Shown: positions 54,355 through 63,358 of the stretch, piece by piece
How the letters are laid out: each line of letters starts with the position of its first letter
How positions within the stretch are numbered: position 1 is the stretch's first letter
Source: Eubacterium sp. 14-2
GTDB taxonomy: Bacteria > Bacillota > Clostridia > Lachnospirales > Lachnospiraceae
Assembly (NCBI RefSeq): GCF_000403845.2
Contig: NZ_KE159568.1
Location: 1,119,633 to 1,183,632 of the forward strand
Direction: 5' to 3'
Length of the DNA: 64,000 nt
Notes under the pieces: generated by a model
What the model was told of the DNA's origin: nothing
Database searches by the model: none
Seen by the model: the letters and a program-made list of their open reading frames with translations, nothing else
Program-made: the position numbers and the translations under genes

Positions 54355-55273
54355 TCACAGCCCCCATTTCTTCCGCAATCTCGAAATACTTCCTCGCATA
54401 ATCATACTGCCGCAGAGAATATTCCCCAAACTCCACTCCAAGGCTTCTCTTATATTCGCACCAGTTGCTCCACAGAAGTCCGCAGACAGAAATATAACAG
54501 TATATCTTGATACGTGTACAGGATGAACAATTTCCTTCAAAATAAATATCTATCAGTCTTTCCACCTGGCTTCTGTCATAAGAACTGTAAATACAGAACA
54601 TGGCAATATCCACATGTGGATCCTGCATACCGGCATACTCCCAGTCCGTAAGCTGCAGCTTTTCCACTCCACTGTCCATATAGAACAGAAAATTATCCGG
54701 CACTGCATCTATATGGGAAAGACAATATGAAGTAATATGTTTACAGATATACCCTTTCAGAGACAGCACTTTCTGTTTTATCTGCGGATAATCTTTATAC
54801 ATGGACTTCCTCCCCATCCGGAGACTTTCATAAAAATCAATCTGTCCAAACAGGTCAAACTCATGAGAAACAAACAATTTCATATTGTGAAAATCCCGTA
54901 ACTTTTCCATACATCTTTTCAAATCAGAGATACTGTCAGGGTTACAGGTTCTCACACCTTCCAGATACTTTGTGATTTTATATCCATTTACCGAATTAAA
55001 ATACACAATATTGTCACATAATCCTTTATCCGCAATTATACGGTAGACCTGTGCTTCCTGACTGCGATTAATCAGATATTCTGTTCCCTCTCCCGGAACT
55101 CTCATTATGTATCTGGTTCCCCCCACAGAAAAACAAAATGAACGGTTTGTCATTCCCTTTTTCATGATTCTGATATCTGTAATTTCCTTTGCAGAAACAT
55201 GAAATATTTTCGCAATCTGATCCACAATATCCGGAGCAATTCCGCTTTCAGAAAATCTCAATGTTTCACTCAT
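54341..55273 (-). CDS. Choline/ethanolamine kinase-like protein (LicA-like)
   Basis: The 310-residue phosphotransferase has the kinase-like fold of choline kinases: MTNRSFCFSVGGTRYIMRVPG near the N-terminus (about 40-60), the catalytic loop SHIDAVPDNFLFY and LTDWEYAGMQDPHVDIA. It phosphorylates an amino alcohol, probably choline given the BCCT carrier and LicC-like neighbours. Its start overlaps the upstream gene by 4 bases. Confidence 0.82.
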   Translation of the reverse strand: MSETLRFSESGIAPDIVDQIAKIFHVSAKEITDIRIMKKGMTNRSFCFSVGGTRYIMRVPGEGTEYLINRSQEAQVYRIIADKGLCDNIVYFNSVNGYKITKYLEGVRTCNPDSISDLKRCMEKLRDFHNMKLFVSHEFDLFGQIDFYESLRMGRKSMYKDYPQIKQKVLSLKGYICKHITSYCLSHIDAVPDNFLFYMDSGVEKLQLTDWEYAGMQDPHVDIAMFCIYSSYDRSQVERLIDIYFEGNCSSCTRIKIYCYISVCGLLWSNWCEYKRSLGVEFGEYSLRQYDYARKYFEIAEEMGAVNESG

Positions 55274-57291
55274 ATATCTCCCTGCCCGATCAAACGCCAG
55301 TATAAATAATCTCTGATCCCTGCATCATCCAGATATTCTTTCAGTTCCAGTTCCTGTCTGCCGGTTACAACAAATAACGTATTACTTTGGTCAATATCTG
55401 CATGAGGCATACAAATGTTATGGCCAAATATGCTGGTTCCCAGTTTTTGCGGATTAATATCCCAGACTTCCTTTACCTGATAATTATAACCAAAGTTCTT
55501 TAAAAATACTTCCAGCTCTTCATCCGTCCCCACAATCACAACCTGTTTTTCCTTCAGTTCTTTCTCAAACTTTTCTCTGGGATATCTCTTCTGACTTTCA
55601 TTGAATTCCCTGTACTTTTCTTTTTTATCCACCAGAAAACCATATTTTTCACTAAAATCCCATGGATTTTCCTGATCTGTCAAAACATCAAAAATAATCT
55701 CAAACCATCTGTTTTGCAGTTTCTTATATAAATTTATAAAATCCTCTCTTTCCCTGACTGATTCATAGACGTCATCTGCTTCATCCGGATCTGCCATAAG
55801 ATCACATGCAGTGAAACGGCAGCTGCCAAAAAACTGTGTAATATAACCAATACAGTTTATACTGTACCGTTCATTCCGAATTCCCATCTTTATTTCCTGC
55901 CTGTATAAGTCAAACGCACCATGCACCCAGGTTGAAAAGGCATATTCATCTCCGCCGCTTTCAATATTATGACCCATATAATGATTTCCATATGTATCCA
56001 GTCCACACCTGTCAATCAGAGTTGGCAAAATATCCTGTGCCATATGAAATCCATAATCTATATGCGGCGTGATATCCGGTCCGGTCATATAAAATGGAAC
56101 CTGAAAAACTCTTCGGCTATAATTCCATTTACTTTCAGGCCGGCAGTATATCGTATTGGCCGAACCGTGATCCGCGGTAATAATTACATATGTGTTTTCC
56201 AGCAGTGCTCTCTTTTCAAGCTCTTTCCAGAACAGGTTAAGATTTTTTGAAATGTGCCTGAGGGATAATTGTTTCATCACTGACATTTTCTGAAAGGGTA
56301 ATAATTCTGTCTCCTGTACCTTTTCCCATATTTCTTCCTCATAACCAGCTTCTCCATACCGTCTGTCCATAAAACTTTCCGGCAAATGAAAAGAACTGTC
56401 ATGAATGTAAGCAAGAAACGGCCCTTCTATATCTGTTCTGTTATCATGCCATTCCCAGAAATGTTCAAAATCCTCCCTGATATTGGAAATTGGCCTTCTC
56501 ATTGAGTACATAACATTATCACCTGTCGCCAGATCTTTATTATAGACTTCCTGGCCCAGCATAAGATTTACAGTTTCTCTGTCATAATGTTGGGACGACA
56601 TAATATACTGAATATTTTTATGCCTGACCAAAGATTCCAGTTTACTTTCAGAATCTGATAAAGGTTTATTTTCCACCCTTTCCGCCCTTGACAGATAACT
56701 TCGGGCAGATGGCTCACTTTCTTCGTCGCGGAAATTTTCCTGTCTCAGTTCATCTTCTAAAAGTTCATCTATATACCGCCTTTTATTCTGCAAATACAAT
56801 GCATATTCTGACGGGGCTTTTTCCTTATGCCTGTAAATATCAAACCAATGTTCCAGCCAGATCCCGATAATTCTGTAATCTCCGGATCGCAGCTCCCCTT
56901 TCTGTTTAAGCTCAGCATAATATTTTAATCTGTCCAATACGGTATCTCCTACCCAGCCCGTACCCTGAATTTCCCGTCTGCGCAATTCATCCGTACTTAA
57001 CAGCATTGGATAATCCATGTAAATATCTTTATATCCATTTTTCTGAAATAATTCAAAAAACGGCATTGCTCTGAATTTCTCAATTCCACCCAGTAATCCA
57101 TTCCCTGTCACAGGATCTGCTGACTCCCACAGTCCTCTTATGGCCGCTTCTGTAAATGGTCCGCTCGCATACATATTGGCAGCACAATAACTGCTCTTTT
57201 CCATATTTGAAAAAAAACTGTCTTCTTCCATCTGGTCAATATACCATTTTGAAAGACTGTCCAATACAATCATAATTACATTTTTCTTCAC
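55270..57291 (-). CDS. Alkaline-phosphatase-superfamily protein; candidate phosphocholine transferase
   Basis: The 673-residue protein of the sulfatase/LtaS superfamily starts VIMIVLDSLSKWYID (metal Asp11). It has a Thr in the nucleophile position (GPFTEAAIRGLW, Thr47), as in phosphotransferases such as LtaS and EptA, rather than the Cys/Ser of sulfatases. ITADHGSAN supplies further metal ligands. No signal peptide or membrane segment is seen, so it is probably cytoplasmic. Residues ~585-673 form a Rossmann-like extension. It precedes the choline kinase, LicC and BCCT genes; since no LicD is visible, it is a candidate for transferring the phospho-amino alcohol to the glycan. Confidence 0.68.
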   Translation of the reverse strand: MKKNVIMIVLDSLSKWYIDQMEEDSFFSNMEKSSYCAANMYASGPFTEAAIRGLWESADPVTGNGLLGGIEKFRAMPFFELFQKNGYKDIYMDYPMLLSTDELRRREIQGTGWVGDTVLDRLKYYAELKQKGELRSGDYRIIGIWLEHWFDIYRHKEKAPSEYALYLQNKRRYIDELLEDELRQENFRDEESEPSARSYLSRAERVENKPLSDSESKLESLVRHKNIQYIMSSQHYDRETVNLMLGQEVYNKDLATGDNVMYSMRRPISNIREDFEHFWEWHDNRTDIEGPFLAYIHDSSFHLPESFMDRRYGEAGYEEEIWEKVQETELLPFQKMSVMKQLSLRHISKNLNLFWKELEKRALLENTYVIITADHGSANTIYCRPESKWNYSRRVFQVPFYMTGPDITPHIDYGFHMAQDILPTLIDRCGLDTYGNHYMGHNIESGGDEYAFSTWVHGAFDLYRQEIKMGIRNERYSINCIGYITQFFGSCRFTACDLMADPDEADDVYESVREREDFINLYKKLQNRWFEIIFDVLTDQENPWDFSEKYGFLVDKKEKYREFNESQKRYPREKFEKELKEKQVVIVGTDEELEVFLKNFGYNYQVKEVWDINPQKLGTSIFGHNICMPHADIDQSNTLFVVTGRQELELKEYLDDAGIRDYLYWRLIGQGDI

Positions 57292-57367
57292 ATCTTCCCT
57301 CCTGAATCATGGATACTTCATCAGATTATCTTATTTTCCAAAAGTTTCAAGGCTCATTACTCTCTTT

Positions 57368-59044
57368 TTAACTCAGTAACTGTGATATAATACCATCTTT
57401 ACTTTTTTCCGACAGTCCCATCCCAAAAGCGTCCAGTCTCAATAATGTCTCATCAACAAAAGTATTTGCAAGCTCCTTTTTCTCATTCAACTCGTATTTA
57501 TCTTTCACATTAATCATCAGATAAACCGTTTTTTCCAGCATTCGTTGAAGCATTTTCAACTCCAGTTCCTTATCACCGCCTGCAAAATCATGGATACATT
57601 CCAATGCATCTTTGTGTTGCTCAATACGGCTTTCCCATGTGGCATATACTGGAATATTTCTGTCCCATTTGAGATTTTCAGCCAGGGAATTCCCTGTTTG
57701 GCTATATTGTTCCTTCATATCCTCGTAAGCTGAATCTCCTTCTGATATCAGACATACATTATCCTCCAGATAATCTCCCATATCACTTAATAATACCTGA
57801 CACCATGCATGGGGATAGAAGCCATAAAAACTGTTATCTTCATAATATTTTTCATCCCAGACATCTACTCCGGACTTCCAGAATTTTTCCCGATGATAAA
57901 TGGCACCCGACATATAATTTTGACCTAAAAATCCACCCAAAAGCGCCTCTTTTCCTTTTTTATAATACATTGTTCTGTCTATCGTAGAATATTGCACACA
58001 TGTTTTTGCCCTGACCATCGCCAAATCAGTATAAGAACTCAGCACTTTCAGGTAATGTTCCAACGCACTGATAATTACATCATCTTCATCTGAAACTATT
58101 AAGACAAATTTCCCGGCAGCGATTTGCATTACGCTTTTACAATTATACCAGGCTGTTAATGTTTCATCGTATCCCTTATAATTGATTCGAGCATCCGGAA
58201 TGGAAGAAACGCTTTTATATTCTTCCTGATACAGCGCTGTCCCGTTTTTCGATATGGCAAACTCTATCTCTGCATCATATGGCATCTGCCTCAGATTCTC
58301 CAGACGTTTTAAAAGAAGATTTCCTCTCTCATAGGTAGGAATTCCTATTGTCAGTAACACACGCTCCGTATTACGTCCTTCCGGAGTAAGCCTGTATGCA
58401 TGTTCCTGATTAATGATCTCCAGCAGGCCCTGCCTTTCCTCTTCCTCTCCTGCACACTGCTTTGGCAGATATTCAGCTGTATTCTCATGAAAATATTGTT
58501 GAAACTCTTCTTTACATGAGAATATCATAATATTTTTTGCAAACTTTTCCAGCTCAGGAATTTTAAAAAAAGAATCACATCTGTTTTTATCTTTGCAGAC
58601 TAAGTACACTTTTCGATATTCTGCTTCTGACAAAATCTCCGGCATTTTGCTCCAGTTCCAGTCTGTTATCGCCGCCATTGCACTGAACTCAGACTGTTTG
58701 AAACATTCCTGCCGGACAACACTCTCTACTGTTTTTACAGAAAAAACACCCCGGAATTCCTGTATTTCCCTGTCGTAAATATAATATTCCCCTTCACAGT
58801 ATGGGATAAAATCCAACATACACTTTTCATACGCTGTTTTTTCTCCAAAATCCCAACGTCCATAAGAATTCCTGAATTCCATTTCATTCCCTGCCATATA
58901 ACAGTTATAAATGTTTTCCAGTATCCACTCACGCTCATAGTTTCGAGCATATGCCAGTACGAAGGCCCTGAGGGCTGTTTCATATGCCCCGCCCTCAAAC
59001 TGCCCGCAGGCATATTCAAGCAATTCCTGTCCAGTCAATACCAT
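57368..59044 (-). CDS. TPR-like + family 2 glycosyltransferase, paralogue
   Basis: The ATG at 59042-59044 is preferred because GGAAGGAG lies upstream; it gives 558 residues. The protein mirrors the gene at 47652-49373: an N-terminal repeat-like region (EYACGQFEGGAYETALRAFV), HAYRLTPEGRNTERVLLTIG, GIPTYERGNLLLKRLENLR and FVLIVSDEDDVI. It follows the radical SAM gene by 60 bases and probably adds a different sugar from its paralogue. Confidence 0.78.
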   Translation of the reverse strand: MVLTGQELLEYACGQFEGGAYETALRAFVLAYARNYEREWILENIYNCYMAGNEMEFRNSYGRWDFGEKTAYEKCMLDFIPYCEGEYYIYDREIQEFRGVFSVKTVESVVRQECFKQSEFSAMAAITDWNWSKMPEILSEAEYRKVYLVCKDKNRCDSFFKIPELEKFAKNIMIFSCKEEFQQYFHENTAEYLPKQCAGEEEERQGLLEIINQEHAYRLTPEGRNTERVLLTIGIPTYERGNLLLKRLENLRQMPYDAEIEFAISKNGTALYQEEYKSVSSIPDARINYKGYDETLTAWYNCKSVMQIAAGKFVLIVSDEDDVIISALEHYLKVLSSYTDLAMVRAKTCVQYSTIDRTMYYKKGKEALLGGFLGQNYMSGAIYHREKFWKSGVDVWDEKYYEDNSFYGFYPHAWCQVLLSDMGDYLEDNVCLISEGDSAYEDMKEQYSQTGNSLAENLKWDRNIPVYATWESRIEQHKDALECIHDFAGGDKELELKMLQRMLEKTVYLMINVKDKYELNEKKELANTFVDETLLRLDAFGMGLSEKSKDGIISQLLS

Positions 59045-59104
59045 TTTATTTTTAACTCCTTCCTGTAATATCAGGCCCTGATCCATCGATTCTATACAAT
59101 CTCA

Positions 59105-60133
59105 TCAGATTTTTCCTTCTCCAAAACGCTTTAATATTGCTTCGGCATAGTCGTCAATATCATCAATTGTATTTGCTGACAGACTTTCACATTTCTCACA
59201 AATTTTAATACTGTTTTTTTCACCCTTCAAATGTTTACACTGATATGTTCTCAGCCTCTCTCCTGCCCAGACAGCTGAAATTTTTTCTTTTTTCAAATCT
59301 CCTAATATATAATGCAGCTTCCAGTCAACGCAGCATAAATGGGCAATCCCGGCATCGTTTATTACCATAGTAGTAAAAAGAAATGGACAGACTTTTTTCT
59401 CTTTTAACTCCTGACCATAAGTTCCCTTTTCTGCATTCGCTATTTTTTCTTCCACATTAGTATCCGGCCACAGGGTAGATGAAATTGTTTCCACAAAAAT
59501 TTCATCACAGCAATTTTCAAACATATCATAAAAACTGTCTCTCTCTTCCTGAGTATACCCTATGTCGCTGTATTTCAAAAACAATTTACATTGTTGCTTT
59601 CTGTCATAAAAAAATTTTATTTTCTTTCGAAACTCTTCAAAATCCAAGTCATACTGGCAAACATCCCTGTACTGCTCTCTGCTTATCCCGTTCACAGATA
59701 TATTTAATATATCAAGCCCGGCTTTTATCAGACTTTCACTCATACTTTCGCTCAACAATGTTCCGTTTGTTGTAAGCTCAATACATTCTGCCACATCTGA
59801 TTCCTTTGCATATTGTACCATAGCGCAAATTTCCGGATGAAGCAAAGACTCCCCTGCTTTAAACAAACGCAACTTTTTGATTTTCCGTCCCTGACTTCTC
59901 CATTCTGTCTTCATATCGTCAATTATTTTACAAAAAAGGCCGTACGACATCATACCAAATTTTACACCTTCACGCTTAATTGCTTCTGAATCAGAATGAT
60001 AACAGAATTTACATTTCATATTGCATGCACTGCATACATCAATCTGAACGGAAAACGGTACCTCCAGCGGTACAGCACTTCCCAGATTGATTCGTTCTCT
60101 TGCGTATATTTTTCCCTGTCTTATCGCAGGCAT
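59105..60133 (-). CDS. Radical SAM/SPASM-domain protein
   Basis: The 342-residue protein has a radical SAM cluster ACNMKCKFC (Cys37, Cys41, Cys44) and a C-terminal SPASM-like region with CPFLF, HLCCVDW, GDL and CEKCES (about 245-320). Such proteins modify peptides, sugars or aminoglycosides, often with auxiliary iron-sulfur clusters. It lies between a TPP enzyme and a glycosyltransferase, so a sugar or flagellar protein substrate is possible. Confidence 0.8.
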   Translation of the reverse strand: MPAIRQGKIYARERINLGSAVPLEVPFSVQIDVCSACNMKCKFCYHSDSEAIKREGVKFGMMSYGLFCKIIDDMKTEWRSQGRKIKKLRLFKAGESLLHPEICAMVQYAKESDVAECIELTTNGTLLSESMSESLIKAGLDILNISVNGISREQYRDVCQYDLDFEEFRKKIKFFYDRKQQCKLFLKYSDIGYTQEERDSFYDMFENCCDEIFVETISSTLWPDTNVEEKIANAEKGTYGQELKEKKVCPFLFTTMVINDAGIAHLCCVDWKLHYILGDLKKEKISAVWAGERLRTYQCKHLKGEKNSIKICEKCESLSANTIDDIDDYAEAILKRFGEGKI

Positions 60134-60147
60134 TTTCGAACCTCCTT

Positions 60148-61929
60148 TTACTGGAGCATCAGCCGCTCCATTTCCTCTTCATCCAAAAAGGGAAACATAT
60201 CATGTAAAACCGGAGACTGCATTTTCCCATTTTCGTCCAGATGTGACATTACTTTTGGTGTAATGGGATCATCCGTTTTTTGTATAACTTCCAGAAAAAT
60301 TCTCTGTTCAGAGTGAAAAAACTGTTTCAGCTTAATTTCTACTTCTCTATTAGTCTCACACTTTATATACTCAAACCCAAAAGTATCCGCAACCTTTTTA
60401 AAATCGGGAAAACTTACTCCTGTCTCCGGAGTACAGCCGACATATCTTCCATTGAAAAAATTATTGCTGGTCTGGCGAATTGCCGCATACCCATTATTAT
60501 TAAACACAACTAATTTTATGGGCAAATTGTACTGCACTATTGTCTGAAGTTCCTGAAGATTCATCATAATACTCCCGTCACCTGTCAGACAATATACATT
60601 TTTTCCGGAGGCCACAGCTGCACCAATCGCAGCAGGCAAATCATACCCCATAGAACCACAGGTATAATTTGTCATTACCCTCTGTCCCTTCTTAACTGTT
60701 CCTATCTGCAATTTGGCAGAACTTGCCGTATTATTTCCCAAAGCCAGAATACTGTCATCCTCTTCATATTGCTGAAATTTTTCCCAGAAACAGTAGGAAG
60801 ATACTTTTTCACTCTGACTCAGGTTCTGTACAGACTCAAATACCGTAAATTTTTGTTTCAGATAATCACAATATTCTATCCATTCTGTATGCTCCTGTAT
60901 TTTCACATCAGATATTTGAGCCATATCAAAAAAGGTCTGTAAACTGGCATTCAGGAACTGTTGAATATTTAATCCAGGCTTTTTACCTTCATTTTCATCC
61001 GCATCTACCATGTATATTTTTGCCTTTGGCGCAAAACCACTCTGATTAAAGCCAGTCTGCCGAAATCCCAGACTATTTCCCAATACAAGAATCACATCTG
61101 CATTTTGTAATACAAAATTTCCACTCCTGGGTCCAATATTGCCAGACAAACCATAATACAGCGGATGCTCCATATAAAAGACATCTGCGACCCATGCCCC
61201 TCCGATTACCGGTACAGACATGTAATTTACAAATTCTGAAAATTCTTCTCTGACATGACTGCTGATAATGCCGGATCCCGCCAGAATACACGGACGCTTC
61301 GCATACTGCAGGGTTTGCAATATATCATTTACAACGGTCTGCTCTGGTTTAACGCTGCTGCAATCAAATTTTTCTGCAGAATACAAATCTGCTTCTTCTA
61401 CTTCTGCACTCTGAATATCCTGAGGTATATCCAGCCACACAGGCCCTCTTCGTCCATCCATAGCTATGTGAACAGCTTTCACCAACTCTCTTTTTATCTC
61501 CAGCGGGTCTGTGATCATTCTGGCATATTTCGTCATATTCCGAACAGTTGGAACAATTTCAAACTCCTGCATTCCTCGATAACGTAATGGCAATCCGGAA
61601 GCAGAAACAGACGTTTGATAACGAACCTGCCCGGAAAGTACGATCATTGGAATACTATCCTGCCAGGCTCCTACTACTCCCGTCAACGCATTTACCGCGC
61701 CAGGTCCTGATGTAACACAGACCGCTGCCATTCTGCCACTATACCTTGCATAGGCCTCTGCAGCCATAGCGCAGGCCTGTTCATGATGATTAAAAAACAC
61801 TTTTATATCCTTACATATATCTAACGCGTTATCCAGATACATTGCCCCGCCGCCAACTACTGCAAAACATTCTGTCACACCCAAAGCAGACAATGTATCC
61901 ATGATAATATCCGCCACGCGCTTTTTCAT
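60148..61929 (-). CDS. Thiamine pyrophosphate-dependent enzyme, paralogue
   Basis: The 593-residue acetolactate synthase-like protein has FNHHEQACAMAAEAYARYSG (catalytic Glu at about 49), VTSGPGAVNALTGVVGAWQD and GDGSIMMN with VVFNNNGY. It is paralogous to the gene at 40631-42463 and shares the DMFPFLDEEE-type C-terminus. It may make or transfer a two-carbon unit onto a keto sugar. It follows an NAD epimerase by 24 bases. Confidence 0.82.
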   Translation of the reverse strand: MKKRVADIIMDTLSALGVTECFAVVGGGAMYLDNALDICKDIKVFFNHHEQACAMAAEAYARYSGRMAAVCVTSGPGAVNALTGVVGAWQDSIPMIVLSGQVRYQTSVSASGLPLRYRGMQEFEIVPTVRNMTKYARMITDPLEIKRELVKAVHIAMDGRRGPVWLDIPQDIQSAEVEEADLYSAEKFDCSSVKPEQTVVNDILQTLQYAKRPCILAGSGIISSHVREEFSEFVNYMSVPVIGGAWVADVFYMEHPLYYGLSGNIGPRSGNFVLQNADVILVLGNSLGFRQTGFNQSGFAPKAKIYMVDADENEGKKPGLNIQQFLNASLQTFFDMAQISDVKIQEHTEWIEYCDYLKQKFTVFESVQNLSQSEKVSSYCFWEKFQQYEEDDSILALGNNTASSAKLQIGTVKKGQRVMTNYTCGSMGYDLPAAIGAAVASGKNVYCLTGDGSIMMNLQELQTIVQYNLPIKLVVFNNNGYAAIRQTSNNFFNGRYVGCTPETGVSFPDFKKVADTFGFEYIKCETNREVEIKLKQFFHSEQRIFLEVIQKTDDPITPKVMSHLDENGKMQSPVLHDMFPFLDEEEMERLMLQ

Positions 61930-61953
61930 CTGAAAACCTTCCTTTCGCTTCCG

Positions 61954-62847
61954 TTATTTTGCGCAATATAAAAGTTCATATATATCAATATCTGCGCTAT
62001 TTTCATACCAGTCATATAATTTTTCTATACTTTTTTCCAAAGGTGTATACTCGAATTGGGGAAACTCGTCCAGAAAACGGTCACATCGTGCTGTATATTC
62101 ATTTCCCATTCCTTCTCTGCATATCAGTACCGGCAAATCTTTTTTGCTCACTTTTAAAACAATCTGACAAATCTCACTCAGCCGGACAGTTTTTCCTGAT
62201 ACCAGATTATAAGTATGATATTTCGGCTCATTTTGCAGAAAGCACTCCAGCATTCTGCAAAAATCTTCAATCCACAAATAATCAAAACAAACATCCTGAC
62301 TTATTGATAATGGCAAATTCTTAATCGCTTTACAGCACACATTAGATATGAATTTAAGAGGATAATATTCATATTTTCCAAAAATACCAAATAACCGAAA
62401 ATTATAGATATTCTGACTGCTCTCTATTAGCTGACCAATTGTATATTTCATCAGTCCATAAGTATCTACCGGAATCGTGGCTCCAACAGTTTCTTCTCTC
62501 ACTTTGACTATGGGAAATCTTTTATCATATTCTGCCCCGGAACCCAGATAAAACATTTTTCCATATAAATTTATATTTTGTGCAAAGTTCAAAAAAATTC
62601 TCAGATTATATTCCACTTTTTTTGTATCGTCTTTCTGGTTATCCGGACGTTTCGCATATACTGCAAAATGCAGCACATAATCAAAATGATGTTTTTCCAG
62701 ATATTGTGTTACCTGTTTCTCATTCAAACAATCCAACTCTTTACTGGAGGGCGCATATACTATATATTTTTCATTTTTCCTCGCCAGGAAATCTATTACA
62801 TTGCGCCCTATAAACCCGCTTCCGCCGGTAATCAAAATTTTTAACAT
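61954..62847 (-). CDS. NAD-dependent epimerase/dehydratase, paralogue
   Basis: The ATG at 62845-62847 is used, since homologues begin at KILITGGSGFIGRN and AAGGAAAA precedes it; an upstream open extension runs into the leader unit. The 298-residue SDR protein has LGSGAEYD and YGLMKY as catalytic elements and RLFGIFGKYEYY. It is the first gene of the operon driven by the copy B sigma-28 promoter. Confidence 0.8.
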   Translation of the reverse strand: MLKILITGGSGFIGRNVIDFLARKNEKYIVYAPSSKELDCLNEKQVTQYLEKHHFDYVLHFAVYAKRPDNQKDDTKKVEYNLRIFLNFAQNINLYGKMFYLGSGAEYDKRFPIVKVREETVGATIPVDTYGLMKYTIGQLIESSQNIYNFRLFGIFGKYEYYPLKFISNVCCKAIKNLPLSISQDVCFDYLWIEDFCRMLECFLQNEPKYHTYNLVSGKTVRLSEICQIVLKVSKKDLPVLICREGMGNEYTARCDRFLDEFPQFEYTPLEKSIEKLYDWYENSADIDIYELLYCAK

Positions 62848-62923
62848 ATCTGTTTTCCTTATCCTATTTACAATTACAGTAAAAATATCAGATAAAATTC
62901 TTATTATTCCCTGTAATGCAAAC

Positions 62924-63132
62924 AAAAAAGCTGACAAATGCCAACCTCTTAATTCTGCTACCAAAACCAAAGAACCACTTCTGCAAAGCAATTCTTCTGG
63001 TTTTTATAACATTCCGTCTTCAATTAAAAATTTTTTAGAAATATGATCTAAGATCCTCTCTGCCATGACTTCCTCCCTGAATTTAACGCAGCCTCCATGC
63101 TGCAACAGACCTGATACTTGAATCATTCACTC
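62924..63132 (-). ncRNA. Sigma-28-driven leader/small RNA unit, copy B
   Basis: It has the same architecture as copy A: a GCAGC/GCTGC hairpin (about 63088-63104), GGGAGGA, a 20-codon frame (63004-63066), and the hairpin GTTGGC-ATTT-GTCAGC (62930-62945) followed by T6 (62924-62929). The predicted transcript is about 209 bases, against about 215 for copy A. It may act as an attenuator ahead of the epimerase/TPP/radical SAM operon or as a small RNA. The stretch 63147-63316 beyond it holds only the -35 box and AT-rich sequence. Confidence 0.55.
63004..63066 (-). CDS. Possible 20-residue leader peptide (copy B)
   Basis: ATG (63064-63066) follows GGGAGGA and reads to TAA (63004-63006), encoding MAERILDHISKKFLIEDGML. 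It is probably a remnant or leader peptide; the frame does not match copy A. Confidence 0.28.
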   Translation of the reverse strand: MAERILDHISKKFLIEDGML

Positions 63133-63138
63133 TATTAT

Positions 63139-63165
63139 ATATCGAACATATAAAAAAATAATTTA
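63139..63165 (-). promoter_or_regulatory. Sigma-28 promoter (copy B)
   Basis: On the minus strand, TAAA (63162-63165), a 15-base spacer and TTCGATAT (63139-63146) fit the SigD/sigma-28 consensus. The sequence from here to the ATG is about 85% identical by eye to copy A. Confidence 0.78.
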
Positions 63166-63316
63166 GCTTTTCAAAATATATGTAATATTTTCCCAATTTT
63201 TCTTTCTTTTATCCCGTCCTTTTTGTTATATTTGCACTAAAAATAACGTATTTTTATTTTTTATAATATAGTAAAAAGAGCCCGAAAATGAAGATAAATA
63301 ATCTTCCAATAAATAA

Positions 63317-63346
63317 AAAAAGAGCCGGTATATACCGACTCTTTTT
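63317..63346 (-). terminator. Terminator of flagellin gene
   Basis: The stem AGAGTCGGTA/TACCGGCTCT (63321-63342, one G-U pair) is followed on the minus strand by a T7 run. It lies 13 bases after the flagellin stop. Confidence 0.88.
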
Positions 63347-63358
63347 AAAAATCTTATA

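Noticed and set aside
61954..62991. Longer N-terminus for the epimerase beginning in the leader unit
   Set aside because: The extension crosses the conserved hairpin/T run, has no family similarity, and a better start with a ribosome binding site lies at 62847.
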